Of a stretch of DNA of 49,926 nt, positions 32,344-41,015 are shown in pieces. A program made the translations under genes and the position numbers. The stretch spans positions 1 through 49,926 of the forward strand of contig DATDYA010000035.1 of assembly GCA_035289165.1 (NCBI GenBank), given 5' to 3'. Origin of the DNA: DATDYA01 sp035289165 (GTDB lineage Bacteria; Patescibacteriota; Patescibacteriia; Magasanikbacterales; GWA2-37-8). The notes beneath the pieces are model-generated. The model ran no database searches. It saw nothing but the letters and a program-made list of their open reading frames with translations, and was not told the DNA's origin. Each line of letters starts with the position of its first letter. Within the stretch, counting starts at the first letter, position 1.

Positions 32344-32925
32344 ATGGCCAAAGTGGTTTACATAATACCGGGGTACCAACACACGACAAGCTTAAAGAGC
32401 TATAGAGAAGTAGCTCGGTATTTTAAATTACGTAATTACCAGGTAGAGCTCCTAAAGATAAACTGGGCACGTCGAGCAATGAGTGATTACGTGGCGGAGG
32501 CAACAGAACAGGTCGCCCGTCATAAGAAGAACGATGTGATCTGTCTTTTTGGTTTTTCCTTTGGTGCGTTCATTGCTTTAAACCTGGCTGAAAAAATTAT
32601 TCCCAAGTATTTAATTCTAGGGTCTTTGTCCCCATTTTTTAAAGAAGACTTATCTTATCTCAAAAAAATCTGGAAAGAATTTTGGGGCAAAAGAAGAATT
32701 AAGGATTTTGAAAATTTTTCTTTTAATAAAATTGTTAAAAAAGTAAAATTTAATAAGACATATTTGTTAGGTGGCGGTGATGAGTCGCCCGAGTTAAAAA
32801 GAAGATTAAAAGAGGCGGTAAAAAAGATTAAGAATTCTAAACTGTATTACGCCGACCAAGTAGGACACGATTTGGGTCATAAGAATTATTTAAAATTGGT
32901 AAAAGCAATAGTTTCAACGATATGA
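32344..32925 (+). CDS. Alpha/beta-hydrolase-fold protein
   Basis: 193 residues from ATG 32344. A TTG at 32326 is also in frame but would add six non-conserved residues. It starts with the strand AKVVYIIPGYQHT, the oxyanion-hole region of small hydrolases. The nucleophile elbow is GFSFGAF (Ser ~81 of the shorter form), a normal GxSxG. A His near the C-terminus (GHDLGHKNY) could complete the triad. The substrate is unknown. The lid region is Lys/Phe-rich. Its stop overlaps the start of the DUF1653 gene by four bases (ATGA), so the two are translationally coupled. Confidence 0.8.
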   Translation: MAKVVYIIPGYQHTTSLKSYREVARYFKLRNYQVELLKINWARRAMSDYVAEATEQVARHKKNDVICLFGFSFGAFIALNLAEKIIPKYLILGSLSPFFKEDLSYLKKIWKEFWGKRRIKDFENFSFNKIVKKVKFNKTYLLGGGDESPELKRRLKEAVKKIKNSKLYYADQVGHDLGHKNYLKLVKAIVSTI

Positions 32926-33152
32926 CAGAAATAAAATTGGGTAAGTATAGGCATTACAAAGGTAAAGAATACGAAGTGTTAGGAATGGTTAGACACAGCG
33001 AAACACTGGAAGAATTGGTGTTGTATCGCGCGTTGTATATTACGCCCGAATTTGGAGCGAATGCGCTGTGGGTTAGGCCAAAGGTAATGTTTTTGGAAAA
33101 CGTACTCGTGGACGAAAAAGAGGTGCCGCGGTTTAAATATATCGAAGAGTAG
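32922..33152 (+). CDS. DUF1653 domain protein
   Basis: 76 residues, entirely one DUF1653 domain: GKYRHYKGKEYEVLGMVRHSET, then a LVLYRALY strand, and ALWVRPKVMFLENV near the end. The domain is small, beta-rich and common in bacteria, with no established function. It overlaps the upstream hydrolase-like gene by ATGA. There is no other RBS. Confidence 0.88.
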   Translation: MTEIKLGKYRHYKGKEYEVLGMVRHSETLEELVLYRALYITPEFGANALWVRPKVMFLENVLVDEKEVPRFKYIEE

Positions 33153-33159
33153 TTTTTTA

Positions 33160-33168
33160 TGTTATACT
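33160..33168 (+). promoter_or_regulatory. Extended -10 promoter for ldh
   Basis: TGT-TATACT. The RNA start is near 33175, about 20 bases before ATG 33196. Confidence 0.6.
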
Positions 33169-33195
33169 ATACTCAAGATTTTTAATACATTTTTT

Positions 33196-34125
33196 ATGCA
33201 GAAAGAAAACAAAAAGCCCGCGACACAAAAGATCGCCGTTATCGGTGCTGGGGCGGTCGGGTCGGCCGTAGCCTACACCTTAATGGTAAAGAACCTTGCC
33301 CCAGAGGTGGATTTGATCGATATCGACTTACAGAAGGAAGAGGGGGAAATAATGGATATTGACGACGGTATGAGTTTTGTGGAAACTGGTTCTGTTAGAG
33401 GAGCGACCTTTAGGGATGCGGCCAAAGCAGATATTATTATTGTGACCGCAGGTCTACCACAAAAGCCCGGAGAAACACGCTTGGATTTGGTTAAGAAAAA
33501 TCGGGTGATTCTAGAGTCAATTTTTAAATCGATCGGCAAACTAAAACCGAGCGCTATTGTTTTGTTGGTAGCTAACCCGGTAGATGTTTTGACTTATGTG
33601 GCCCAAGAGATTTCTGGTTTACCGAAAAACCAAGTTTTTGGAACCGGCACCGGTCTTGATACCGCACGGTTGCGTTCCGAACTTTCCCACTATTTAAATG
33701 TTTATGCTCAGAATATTATTGGATATGTTTTGGGTGAACATGGAGATAGCGAGTTTGTTGCTTGGAGTTCGGTTAGCGTCGGGGGGGTGCCTTTGAAACA
33801 ACTTAAATTGCCCACCTCGGCCTTAGTAGAGATCGAGAAAAAAGTAAAAAGTGCCGCTTATGCGATTATTAACCGCAAGGGAGCGACATTTTATGGTATT
33901 GCTTTAACAGTCGCAGATTTTGTAGAGGCTATTTTGTTCAATCAACATAAAATTATGCCTGCCTCAGTACGCTTAGACAAATGGAATGGCATCAGCGGAT
34001 TATGTCTTGGTGTGCCAGCTATTATTGGCCGAAGTGGGGTAGAGGGCGTCTGGCCGTTAGAATTGGACCGAGGAGAAAAAAAGAAATTTGAATATTCGGC
34101 TAAGACTATCAAATCATTGCTTTAA
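33196..34125 (+). CDS. ldh: L-lactate dehydrogenase
   Basis: Reduces pyruvate to L-lactate with NADH, regenerating NAD+ in fermentation. It has 309 residues, normal length. The NAD-binding glycine motif is VIGAGAVGSAVAY (~17-29), followed by the Asp-containing DLIDID at the end of strand 2 (NADH preference). The substrate loop reads LPQKPGETRLDL: Gln at the specificity position indicates lactate rather than malate dehydrogenase, and the Arg of TRLDL is catalytic. GTGTGLDTARLR and the catalytic His in GEHGDSE (~181-187) are present. The NRAMP-like gene begins 15 bases downstream and may be cotranscribed. Confidence 0.92.
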   Translation: MQKENKKPATQKIAVIGAGAVGSAVAYTLMVKNLAPEVDLIDIDLQKEEGEIMDIDDGMSFVETGSVRGATFRDAAKADIIIVTAGLPQKPGETRLDLVKKNRVILESIFKSIGKLKPSAIVLLVANPVDVLTYVAQEISGLPKNQVFGTGTGLDTARLRSELSHYLNVYAQNIIGYVLGEHGDSEFVAWSSVSVGGVPLKQLKLPTSALVEIEKKVKSAAYAIINRKGATFYGIALTVADFVEAILFNQHKIMPASVRLDKWNGISGLCLGVPAIIGRSGVEGVWPLELDRGEKKKFEYSAKTIKSLL

Positions 34126-34140
34126 AAAGTTTTCTTGATT

Positions 34141-35538
34141 ATGACGGAAACTAAGAGTTTTCCTAAGCCGCCGGTCCTTAAGAAATTAATCGGGCCGAGT
34201 TTTATTATTTTAGCTTTGGGGCTAGGATCGGGCGAGGTGATACTTTGGCCTTATTTAGTTGCTAATTATGGTTTAGGCATTGCTTGGGGCGCACTCCTTG
34301 GAATTACCTTCCAGTATTTTATCAACATGGAGATCGAGCGTTATGCTCTTGTTAAAGGTGAAAGTGTTTTTGTTGGTATCGCCAAGGTCTGGGGCGGGGC
34401 AGTTTATTGGTTTATTATCTCCACGTTTATTGGTTTTGGTTTGCCGGGCATAGTTGCTGCTTCGGCCAAAGTTTTGGGAGTAGTTTTGGGTATAGAAAAT
34501 TTTAAATGGTTAGCCATTGGTCTTTTACTAGTGATCGGTCTAATCTTAAGTGCTGGTAAAACCGTATATGGCATGATGGAGAAGATTACTAAAACAATCC
34601 TACTTTTAGGCGTGCCCTTTATCTTTATTTTAGCTCTATCCTTAAGTACTGGCGCTGATTGGAGCGCCCTCGCCGCCGGGTTAGCCGGTCGAGGGGAGGG
34701 TTTTAATTTTTTACCAGCAGGCATTGCCCTCGCAACATTTTTAGGAGCATTTGCTTATGCCGGAGCCGGTGGGAATCTAAACCTAACACAGTCAATCTAT
34801 GTTAAGGAAAAGGGCTATGGTATGGGGAAATACTCGCAAAAGATAGCTGGTTTATTCGGTAAAAAAGGCGCCGAACAAAAAGTAAAGTTGACTGGTGAAA
34901 AATTTGTTTTAGACGAGGAGAGCAAGAAAAATTTTCGCGCTTGGTGGAGGTTGATAAGTTTTGAGCATCTATTAATTTTTTGGTTTGTTGGGCTACTGTC
35001 TATGTGTTTACTTATGCTCTTGTCGTATGCGACGGTTTATGGCTCTAGTGGTAATAATGTTGAAGGAATAAATTTTGTTGTTAACGAAGGAGGAGTAATT
35101 GGGGGAATGATTAGCCCGTCATTGGGAATAATTTTTTTAATCGTGGTAGGAATAATGTTGTTTCAAACCCAGTTGGGGATTATGGATTCAACCTCACGCA
35201 TCATGGCGGAGAATCTAGCGATACGTCAGGTAGAATCCAAACAAAAGAAGACCATAAATTTATCTCGCATATATTTTATATTTCTTTGGGCGCAGATTGC
35301 TTTCGGCATAATCTTATTTTTGTTTAACGTTTACGAGCCAAAGACTTTAATCGTTTTGGGGGCGGTAATAAACGCGGTCGCGATGTTTGTCCATACCGCA
35401 CTGGTGTTTGTGGCAAACCATAAAATTTTACCCAAAGAATTCCGCCCACGTTGGTGGCGGAAAATTCTGATGATCGGAATATTTTTATTTTTTGGTTTCT
35501 TTAGTAGCATTGTTATTTGGGATAAATTTTTTCGTTAG
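34141..35538 (+). CDS. Second divergent NRAMP-family membrane transporter
   Basis: 465 residues from ATG 34141; an in-frame TTG six bases upstream is unlikely. About 11-12 transmembrane helices. Helix 1 reads GLGSGEVILWPYLVANYG, which replaces the DPGN motif of classical NRAMPs by GSGE. Helix 6 reads FLGAFAYAGAGGNLNLTQS, again lacking MPH. A charged ~40-residue loop (KEKGYGMGKYSQKIAGLFG and following) is inserted after helix 6. This subgroup is usually labelled NRAMP family, but its substrate is not established and classical Mn/Fe chemistry is doubtful. It lies behind ldh and ends at a terminator. Confidence 0.82.
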   Translation: MTETKSFPKPPVLKKLIGPSFIILALGLGSGEVILWPYLVANYGLGIAWGALLGITFQYFINMEIERYALVKGESVFVGIAKVWGGAVYWFIISTFIGFGLPGIVAASAKVLGVVLGIENFKWLAIGLLLVIGLILSAGKTVYGMMEKITKTILLLGVPFIFILALSLSTGADWSALAAGLAGRGEGFNFLPAGIALATFLGAFAYAGAGGNLNLTQSIYVKEKGYGMGKYSQKIAGLFGKKGAEQKVKLTGEKFVLDEESKKNFRAWWRLISFEHLLIFWFVGLLSMCLLMLLSYATVYGSSGNNVEGINFVVNEGGVIGGMISPSLGIIFLIVVGIMLFQTQLGIMDSTSRIMAENLAIRQVESKQKKTINLSRIYFIFLWAQIAFGIILFLFNVYEPKTLIVLGAVINAVAMFVHTALVFVANHKILPKEFRPRWWRKILMIGIFLFFGFFSSIVIWDKFFR

Positions 35539-35560
35539 TTAAAAATACAAATTAAAAAAC

Positions 35561-35588
35561 AAGAGACCCGCTTTTAGCGGGTCTTTTG
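35561..35588. terminator. Terminator between the NRAMP-like and pspC genes
   Basis: AGACCCGC (35564-35571) pairs with GCGGGTCT (35577-35584), followed by TTT on the plus strand. A more distant T run gives weak activity on the minus strand. Confidence 0.85.
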
Positions 35589-35589
35589 T

Positions 35590-35862
35590 CTAACTGGATG
35601 AAGGAGGCGGGGGAGGGGGCATGTCCGGAGCCTTGGGGGCTTCGTAGTGCGATGTGGTAGCACTTGTAGCTACCACTTCTTCCGGCATAATGATGGCGGC
35701 GACGATGTACAAAAGTACAAAGGGTACCACACCAGTAATGATTAGAAGGAATAAATAGGCGAGTCGACACAAAGTCGAATCAATGTCGAAATATTCCGCC
35801 AAACCACCACAAACCCCAGCGATTTTGCGGTCAGTTTTGGACCGATAGAGTTTTTTCGCCAT
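35590..35862 (-). CDS. PspC-domain membrane protein
   Basis: 90 residues. The PspC signature is RKIAGVCGGLAEYFDIDSTL (~12-31), followed by one transmembrane helix (~35-58) and a short Pro-rich tail of repeated prolines and serines. PspC proteins take part in envelope-stress signalling, but stand-alone copies are common in CPR and have no defined partner here. The ATG at 35862 lies 43 bases from the RNase J stop on the same strand, so it may be read from the same transcript. Confidence 0.88.
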   Translation of the reverse strand: MAKKLYRSKTDRKIAGVCGGLAEYFDIDSTLCRLAYLFLLIITGVVPFVLLYIVAAIIMPEEVVATSATTSHYEAPKAPDMPPPPPPSSS

Positions 35863-35905
35863 AAAGCTTAAGGTTAAAAATTAAGCCAAAGGTATAGTAC
35901 CATTT

Positions 35906-37684
35906 TTAGACTTCGATTACAACCGGAAGAACCATTGGGCGCTTCTCGGTTTTGGTGTAGAGGAATTGGCCAACATAATCACGGATTTTATTTCGGATGT
36001 AGTTGGTATCAGCCCAAGAGAGGGGATCAGAATCAATAACCATCTTTTTTACACGGTGGCGTAGATCTTCGATCAACTCTTTGTTGCTTTTTAGGAAAAC
36101 AAAACCACGGGAAATGATATCTGGATTTTGAATTAGTTTTCCAGTATGGGTGTCGACGGTTGCGATAACCACGACCATGCCATCCTCGGCCAATACTTGG
36201 CGATCACGAAGAACCACGTTGGTTTCGTCGCTCACGGCTAAACCGTCGACAAAGACATAATCGGCCGGTAGTTTTTCTTGAGTCAAGGTGCCAATGCCAT
36301 TTTTGAATTCAATAACTTGGCCATTGTCAGCGATAAAGACGTGGTCTTTGCTGTAACCCATGGATTCGGCAACCCGGGCGTTGTAATGTAATAGGAAGTG
36401 ATTACCTTCGATCGGTACATAATACTTTGGGCTTAGGAGACGGATCATCAACTTGACGTCATCAGCTTTAGCATGGCCGCCGGCATGGACGTCCATCATT
36501 TGGTAATGAATTACCTCAGCTCCCTTACGGAAGAGAGTGTCTTTTAGACGTTGAACAGTTCGTTCGTTGCCAGGGATAACGGAAGAAGAAAAGACGACAG
36601 TATCGCCAGCTACTAGTTTGATCATGCGATGTTCGCCGTTCGCGATCCGCATTAACGAAGCATTCTTTTCACCTTGGGCACCGGTACAGATGATAACTAC
36701 TTTATCATCTGGGTAGTCATTTACATTTTTTAAGTCGATTAAAGTTTTGGGATTAAACTTTAGGTAGCCTAAAACTTTGGCAATCTCGATATTGCTCTTC
36801 ATACTAAATCCATCGAGTGCGACAATTTTACCGTATTTTTCGGCTACCTCGATAATCTGTTTGATACGAGCAAGCAGAGAAGCGAAGGTCCCAATGATTA
36901 AACGTCCGGGAGCTTTGCCGATGATGTCATCTAAGTTTGTGCCAATCTCTGATTCAGACATCTGGTGACCGGGTTGAGAAGCATTGGTACTATCGGAAAG
37001 GAGCGCCAAGACACCACGACTGCCAATTTGAGCGATCCTTTGTAAATCAGCTGGTTTGTCTCCAGATACTGGTTGGTAGTCGAATTTCCAGTCGCCAGTA
37101 TGGACGATTGTTCCTTCTGGTGTATGCACAACTACACCCATGGAATCAGGGATGTTGTGGTTTAGGTGGAAAAACTCCAACTCAAACACACCAAGCCGCA
37201 GCTTGTCCTCTAAAGTTAGGTTATGGATATTTAAAGGTTGAGTGCCTTTGTAGTCTTCTTGACGCTTTTTAATAATGGCGTTAGTTAAAGGCAGGCCATA
37301 CATCGGCGGGTAGCCAAGTTCAGGAATTAAGTGGGGGATACCACCAATATGGTCATAATGAGCGTGGGTAATAATAACGCCTCGAATGTTTTTTTCTTTA
37401 CCGCGGAGATAACCAATGTTGGGAATGATGTAATCAATCCCAGGCATGTCTTCTTCGGGGAACTGAAGACCCATGTCAATAATAATGATGTCATCACCAT
37501 ACTCGAGTAGAGTACAGTTGCGTCCGACTTCCTCTAAGCCGCCCAAGACGGCGATGCGCAATTTTTTTTCGGTTTTAATACCGATGCCCGCTTCACGAAA
37601 ACGGGCGAAAGACGGTCGGTAATTTGGTCGTCTATTCCCGTCCGTGCGGGGTCTTTGTGGTTTACGATTTCTTTCACTAATCAT
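35906..37684 (-). CDS. rnj: Ribonuclease J
   Basis: Metallo-beta-lactamase/beta-CASP nuclease that matures rRNA and degrades mRNA from 5' ends or internally. It has 592 residues. A basic, disordered N-terminus (~1-40, Arg/Pro/Asn-rich) comes first, then the catalytic metal motif HAHYDHIGG and later HTGDWKFD. The beta-CASP region carries SSVIPGNE, and DVHAGGHA supplies further metal ligands. A C-terminal domain (~460-590) ends the protein. CPR bacteria usually lack RNase E and rely on RNase J or Y, consistent with this gene. The leader contains a GTTAC/GTAAC hairpin (37732-37747). Confidence 0.95.
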   Translation of the reverse strand: MISERNRKPQRPRTDGNRRPNYRPSFARFREAGIGIKTEKKLRIAVLGGLEEVGRNCTLLEYGDDIIIIDMGLQFPEEDMPGIDYIIPNIGYLRGKEKNIRGVIITHAHYDHIGGIPHLIPELGYPPMYGLPLTNAIIKKRQEDYKGTQPLNIHNLTLEDKLRLGVFELEFFHLNHNIPDSMGVVVHTPEGTIVHTGDWKFDYQPVSGDKPADLQRIAQIGSRGVLALLSDSTNASQPGHQMSESEIGTNLDDIIGKAPGRLIIGTFASLLARIKQIIEVAEKYGKIVALDGFSMKSNIEIAKVLGYLKFNPKTLIDLKNVNDYPDDKVVIICTGAQGEKNASLMRIANGEHRMIKLVAGDTVVFSSSVIPGNERTVQRLKDTLFRKGAEVIHYQMMDVHAGGHAKADDVKLMIRLLSPKYYVPIEGNHFLLHYNARVAESMGYSKDHVFIADNGQVIEFKNGIGTLTQEKLPADYVFVDGLAVSDETNVVLRDRQVLAEDGMVVVIATVDTHTGKLIQNPDIISRGFVFLKSNKELIEDLRHRVKKMVIDSDPLSWADTNYIRNKIRDYVGQFLYTKTEKRPMVLPVVIEV

Positions 37685-37792
37685 AATGAAGATTTAATTA
37701 ATTTAAATTAAGTTAATACCAGACTAAAATTGGTTACTTAAGCGTAACATTATTTAGCGCGGTAAAAAGAGAAGTTTGGTTTACTAATCTTG

Positions 37793-37879
<87 letters not shown>

Positions 37880-37888
37880 GGTTTTTTG

Positions 37889-39847
37889 TTACTTCCAGTC
37901 CCAGGTAGTCTTTACGTACCAATTAGAAAGAGAATTATAGCGTTCTGGTGGAGAACTGATTTCGCCAATCGTTATTCCTTTGATGCGTTTGTTGGCTGCA
38001 AAAGTGTGGCGGGGGGCATATAAAAAAATTGCTGGCAGTTCGTCGACGATTATGGTTTGAAATTTTTCATATAGTTTTCCGCGGGCGACATTATCTGATT
38101 CGGTTCTGGCATCTTCTAAAATTTTATCTACGTTACGATTTACGAATCCTGCCAGATTTAAGCCAGGGTAATCAGTTTGGGACGAATGCCAAAAGGGATA
38201 AGGGTCAGCATCGTGACCTAAAACCTCTCCATAAAGTAGTATATCAAATTCGCGTGTGCGTAATATTTCTCGATTAATCGAACGAGGTGAAACAGCGGTA
38301 ATAGTGGTTTGGATTCCAAGTTTTTTCCACATTAAAGCGATCAATTCAGCTACCTTCTGGTATTCTGGCGTATCAGCAGTGGTGAGACCAAGGGTCAAAA
38401 TATTGCCATCCTTATCTTTGCGATAGAAAGATTGGTCTTTACTCATTTCTCTGCGTACAATGTCTCGGATTTCTTGGTTGATCCGGTCTAAAGTACTGGA
38501 AACGACTTCAGGAGTCGAACTGGCGGTTTCCTGAATTTGCTTGATTTCCTCACTGTAATTTTTAAGGAGTTTTTCTTGGCGCAGTTTAAAATATTCTTCT
38601 GGTTGGACATGTGACCATTTTTTGTCTAAAAGAGCGTTGGCTTCTTCGTAATTTAGATCAATTTTTTTAACATCATCTTTAAAACCTAAATTGCCGGGTA
38701 AAATAGGGGAATGTATAGAGGTGCCGGTGCCGGCGAGGGCTTCGTTAATAATTTTGTTTTTATCGATTGCTAATGCTAAGGCACGGCGTAGGTCAGGCGA
38801 TTTTAAAAGAGCCTGTTGGTCTTGGTTAAAAAATAGGGCGGTATATTGTTGTAGGCGAATATCATAGGTAGCAATGCTTTTACCGGTGATTTTTTCTTGG
38901 AGATTCCGAGGCACGAAGCTGATCGCGTCAATACCTTGCCCCTTTAAGGCATCAACAGCCTGGGCATAATCGTTAAATACCTTGAAGGTCAGTCTCTCTA
39001 GGTAAGGTTTTTGGTTATAGTAGTTTTCGTTTCGGACTAGGATATAAGATTGGATGTTACCAGAGTCGTCTTTAATAAGTTTGCTAAATTTCCACGGACC
39101 AGTACCGATGGTGTGTAAATTGTTTTTAGCCAACTTCATGCCGTTGGGAGTGATTTCTCCCCAAATGTGTTCTGGTAAAATGCCGATGGTTAAACTGGAT
39201 AAAAACGGCGTAAATGGTTCAGACAAAGTGAAACGAACGGTTTTTTCGTCAACTTCTTCGATTTTTACACCCTGGAAAGAGACAATCAAAGGGCTACCTA
39301 CGTCAGGGTTTTGGATCGTCTCGAAGGTGTAGAGGACGTCGCGCGCCGTGAATGGCTCGCCGTCTGACCACTTAACGTCATCATGGAGTTTGATCTCGTA
39401 AGTTTTTTTGTCGTTACTTAGGGTATGTTCCTTAGCGAGATCAGGCTGTAATCCATTCTCTAGATCATAACGGAACAATCCAGAGTAGACGAGGGTGGTT
39501 AGATCTAGGTCAATATCATTAGTCGAGGCGAAAATTGGGTTAACAAATTTTGGTTGTCCTAAAATGGCTTCGGTGTAGTCGCCGCCATTTTGCGGGACGG
39601 TTTCTATGTGTGAATAAAGAAAAATTCCGAGTGTAGATATCAAAGTCAGTACAACCAAAGTCGAAGCGGCATTAATGATAATTTTTTCCGTGCGACTCAA
39701 AAAATTAGGCAGATATTTAAACTGGTTGCTTTTGGGCCAGATTGAGCCTCGAGTATGCCGAAATAGTTTTTTATCCAAGGCATTACTGACGACTGGTTTG
39801 CTGGCGTGACGTTTTTTGAAAGACGCGAAAATTTTATCCCAACGCAT
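37889..39847 (-). CDS. Membrane-anchored oligopeptide-binding protein (SBP family 5)
   Basis: 652 residues. A basic cytoplasmic N-terminus (~1-50) and one transmembrane helix (~55-78) take the place of the usual signal peptide and lipobox. The solute-binding domain begins with GGDYTEAILGQPKFVNPIF and has the family signature EIKLHDDVKWSDGEPFTARDV in pieces, then PDLRRALALAIDKNKI. A Lys/Glu-rich insertion (~390-460) is unusual. No permease or ATPase subunit is near, so it may feed a distant ABC system or act as a receptor. The gene follows secG by 27 bases and precedes tRNA-Leu, probably on one transcript. Confidence 0.9.
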   Translation of the reverse strand: MRWDKIFASFKKRHASKPVVSNALDKKLFRHTRGSIWPKSNQFKYLPNFLSRTEKIIINAASTLVVLTLISTLGIFLYSHIETVPQNGGDYTEAILGQPKFVNPIFASTNDIDLDLTTLVYSGLFRYDLENGLQPDLAKEHTLSNDKKTYEIKLHDDVKWSDGEPFTARDVLYTFETIQNPDVGSPLIVSFQGVKIEEVDEKTVRFTLSEPFTPFLSSLTIGILPEHIWGEITPNGMKLAKNNLHTIGTGPWKFSKLIKDDSGNIQSYILVRNENYYNQKPYLERLTFKVFNDYAQAVDALKGQGIDAISFVPRNLQEKITGKSIATYDIRLQQYTALFFNQDQQALLKSPDLRRALALAIDKNKIINEALAGTGTSIHSPILPGNLGFKDDVKKIDLNYEEANALLDKKWSHVQPEEYFKLRQEKLLKNYSEEIKQIQETASSTPEVVSSTLDRINQEIRDIVRREMSKDQSFYRKDKDGNILTLGLTTADTPEYQKVAELIALMWKKLGIQTTITAVSPRSINREILRTREFDILLYGEVLGHDADPYPFWHSSQTDYPGLNLAGFVNRNVDKILEDARTESDNVARGKLYEKFQTIIVDELPAIFLYAPRHTFAANKRIKGITIGEISSPPERYNSLSNWYVKTTWDWK

Positions 39848-39874
39848 GGTAGTTTTTAAAGTTCTTGAAGAAGT

Positions 39875-40093
39875 TTACAGAACGAGACGAACCAAAGAAA
39901 TTACAAAGAAGACAATAGCGATTCCAATTGTCGCGTAATGAAGAGTTTTGTCGATCCCGCGTTTGGTGCTGTAAATGTTACTTGATCCACCAAAGACACC
40001 ACTTAATCCAGAGCCCTTTTGTTGGAGAAGGATAACGAGGGTTAAAAGAATGGCTAAAACAAGTTGAATAACGCTAAATACAGTTTCTTGCAT
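39875..40093 (-). CDS. secG: Preprotein translocase subunit SecG
   Basis: 72 residues, normal SecG size. Two transmembrane helices (~5-23 and ~50-71) are joined by the conserved loop LLQQKGSGLSGVFGG. It assists SecYE in protein export. An in-frame ATG at 40153 lies inside the -35 of a perfect promoter, and the predicted RNA starts near 40118. The start is therefore the ATG at 40093 (MQETVFSV), which also matches the family's N-terminus. Confidence 0.93.
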   Translation of the reverse strand: MQETVFSVIQLVLAILLTLVILLQQKGSGLSGVFGGSSNIYSTKRGIDKTLHYATIGIAIVFFVISLVRLVL

Positions 40094-40124
40094 AAATGAT
40101 GGAAGTCGAATGTTTAATACAAAA

Positions 40125-40153
40125 ATTATAGCACAAAGATTGGGAAGTGTCAA
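40125..40153 (-). promoter_or_regulatory. Perfect sigma-70 promoter of secG
   Basis: TTGACA (40153-40148), a 17-base spacer and TATAAT (40130-40125) with TGC before the -10, on the minus strand. All consensus positions match. Confidence 0.93.
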
Positions 40154-40194
40154 TCCGAGCCATGGTTTAGCGGTTTTTGTTTAAAAGAGCGGCC

Positions 40195-40224
40195 TTTAAC
40201 AAATAGACAGGAGTGTGGTATAAT
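40195..40224 (+). promoter_or_regulatory. Promoter of the DsbA-like gene
   Basis: TTTAAC, an 18-base spacer and TATAAT. The leader is about 33 bases. Confidence 0.6.
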
Positions 40225-40263
40225 TGGTTTCATGAACGTATATAAGGAATAAGAAACCTGGTT

Positions 40264-41010
40264 ATGGATTTTCCCAATAACCCTATTCGGTGGTATAAGA
40301 AGCCAAGCGGGGTAATCATGATTATTTTCGGAGTTGTTGCCCTCGGATTATTATTTGGTTTTATAGCTCTGCTTAGCAATTATTGGTGGAATATTCGAGC
40401 GGGGCGAGGGGATTTGATTAGAGATCGTGTTTATGCCGGTTTCACAGCGGCCAATAAAAATACAGCTACTAGAACAACTGTGACGCGCGAAGAATTGGAA
40501 ACAGCAGACGATCCTTATTTAGGGAATGTTGATGCGCCAATTGTGATTGTACAGTTTATAGACTTCCAATGTCCAAATAGTCTGGCGGCCCAGCCAATTT
40601 TACAACAGGTTTTAGGCCGTTACGGACAAAAAGTTAAACTAATTGTGCGGGATTTTCCAATTGATTCGCTTTATTATAAATCTAGCGAGCTCTCGAGTTT
40701 GGCTTATTGTGCCAAAGAGCAAAATGCTTATTGGGGCGTTCATTCTTGGTTATTTGCTGAGCGTGAGCGATTTTCTGGAGGTGCGACCACGGAATTAATA
40801 AGTGAAGCTGTTGAATTGTTTGGTTTGAAAAAGGATCTGTTTTTAAGTTGTTTAAATTCCACTCGTCCTAAAACCGAAGTGAACAAAGACTACGCTGATG
40901 GATATAACGTGGGGGTGGGGGGAACGCCGACTTTTTTTGTGAATGGTGAAAAAGTTGAGGGTGTAGTGCCGTTTGAGGTTTGGGATGGATATTTAAAGAA
41001 TGTCAATTAA
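40264..41010 (+). CDS. DsbA-like thioredoxin-fold protein with a single active-site cysteine
   Basis: 248 residues. One transmembrane helix (~16-40) anchors an extracytoplasmic thioredoxin fold of the DsbA/DSBA_4 type. The start of the fold is DDPYLGNVDAPIVIVQFIDF. The active site reads C103-P-N-S106, so the second cysteine of the usual CxxC is serine. The cis-proline loop GGTPTFFVNGEKVEG is intact, as are the accessory Cys residues in AYCAKEQ and LSCLNS. With one active-site thiol it should not act as a normal disulfide donor. A role as isomerase, glutathione- or thiol-carrier or chaperone is conceivable. The TrbC-like gene starts 5 bases after its stop, so they are cotranscribed. Confidence 0.88.
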   Translation: MDFPNNPIRWYKKPSGVIMIIFGVVALGLLFGFIALLSNYWWNIRAGRGDLIRDRVYAGFTAANKNTATRTTVTREELETADDPYLGNVDAPIVIVQFIDFQCPNSLAAQPILQQVLGRYGQKVKLIVRDFPIDSLYYKSSELSSLAYCAKEQNAYWGVHSWLFAERERFSGGATTELISEAVELFGLKKDLFLSCLNSTRPKTEVNKDYADGYNVGVGGTPTFFVNGEKVEGVVPFEVWDGYLKNVN

Positions 41011-41015
41011 TCAGT

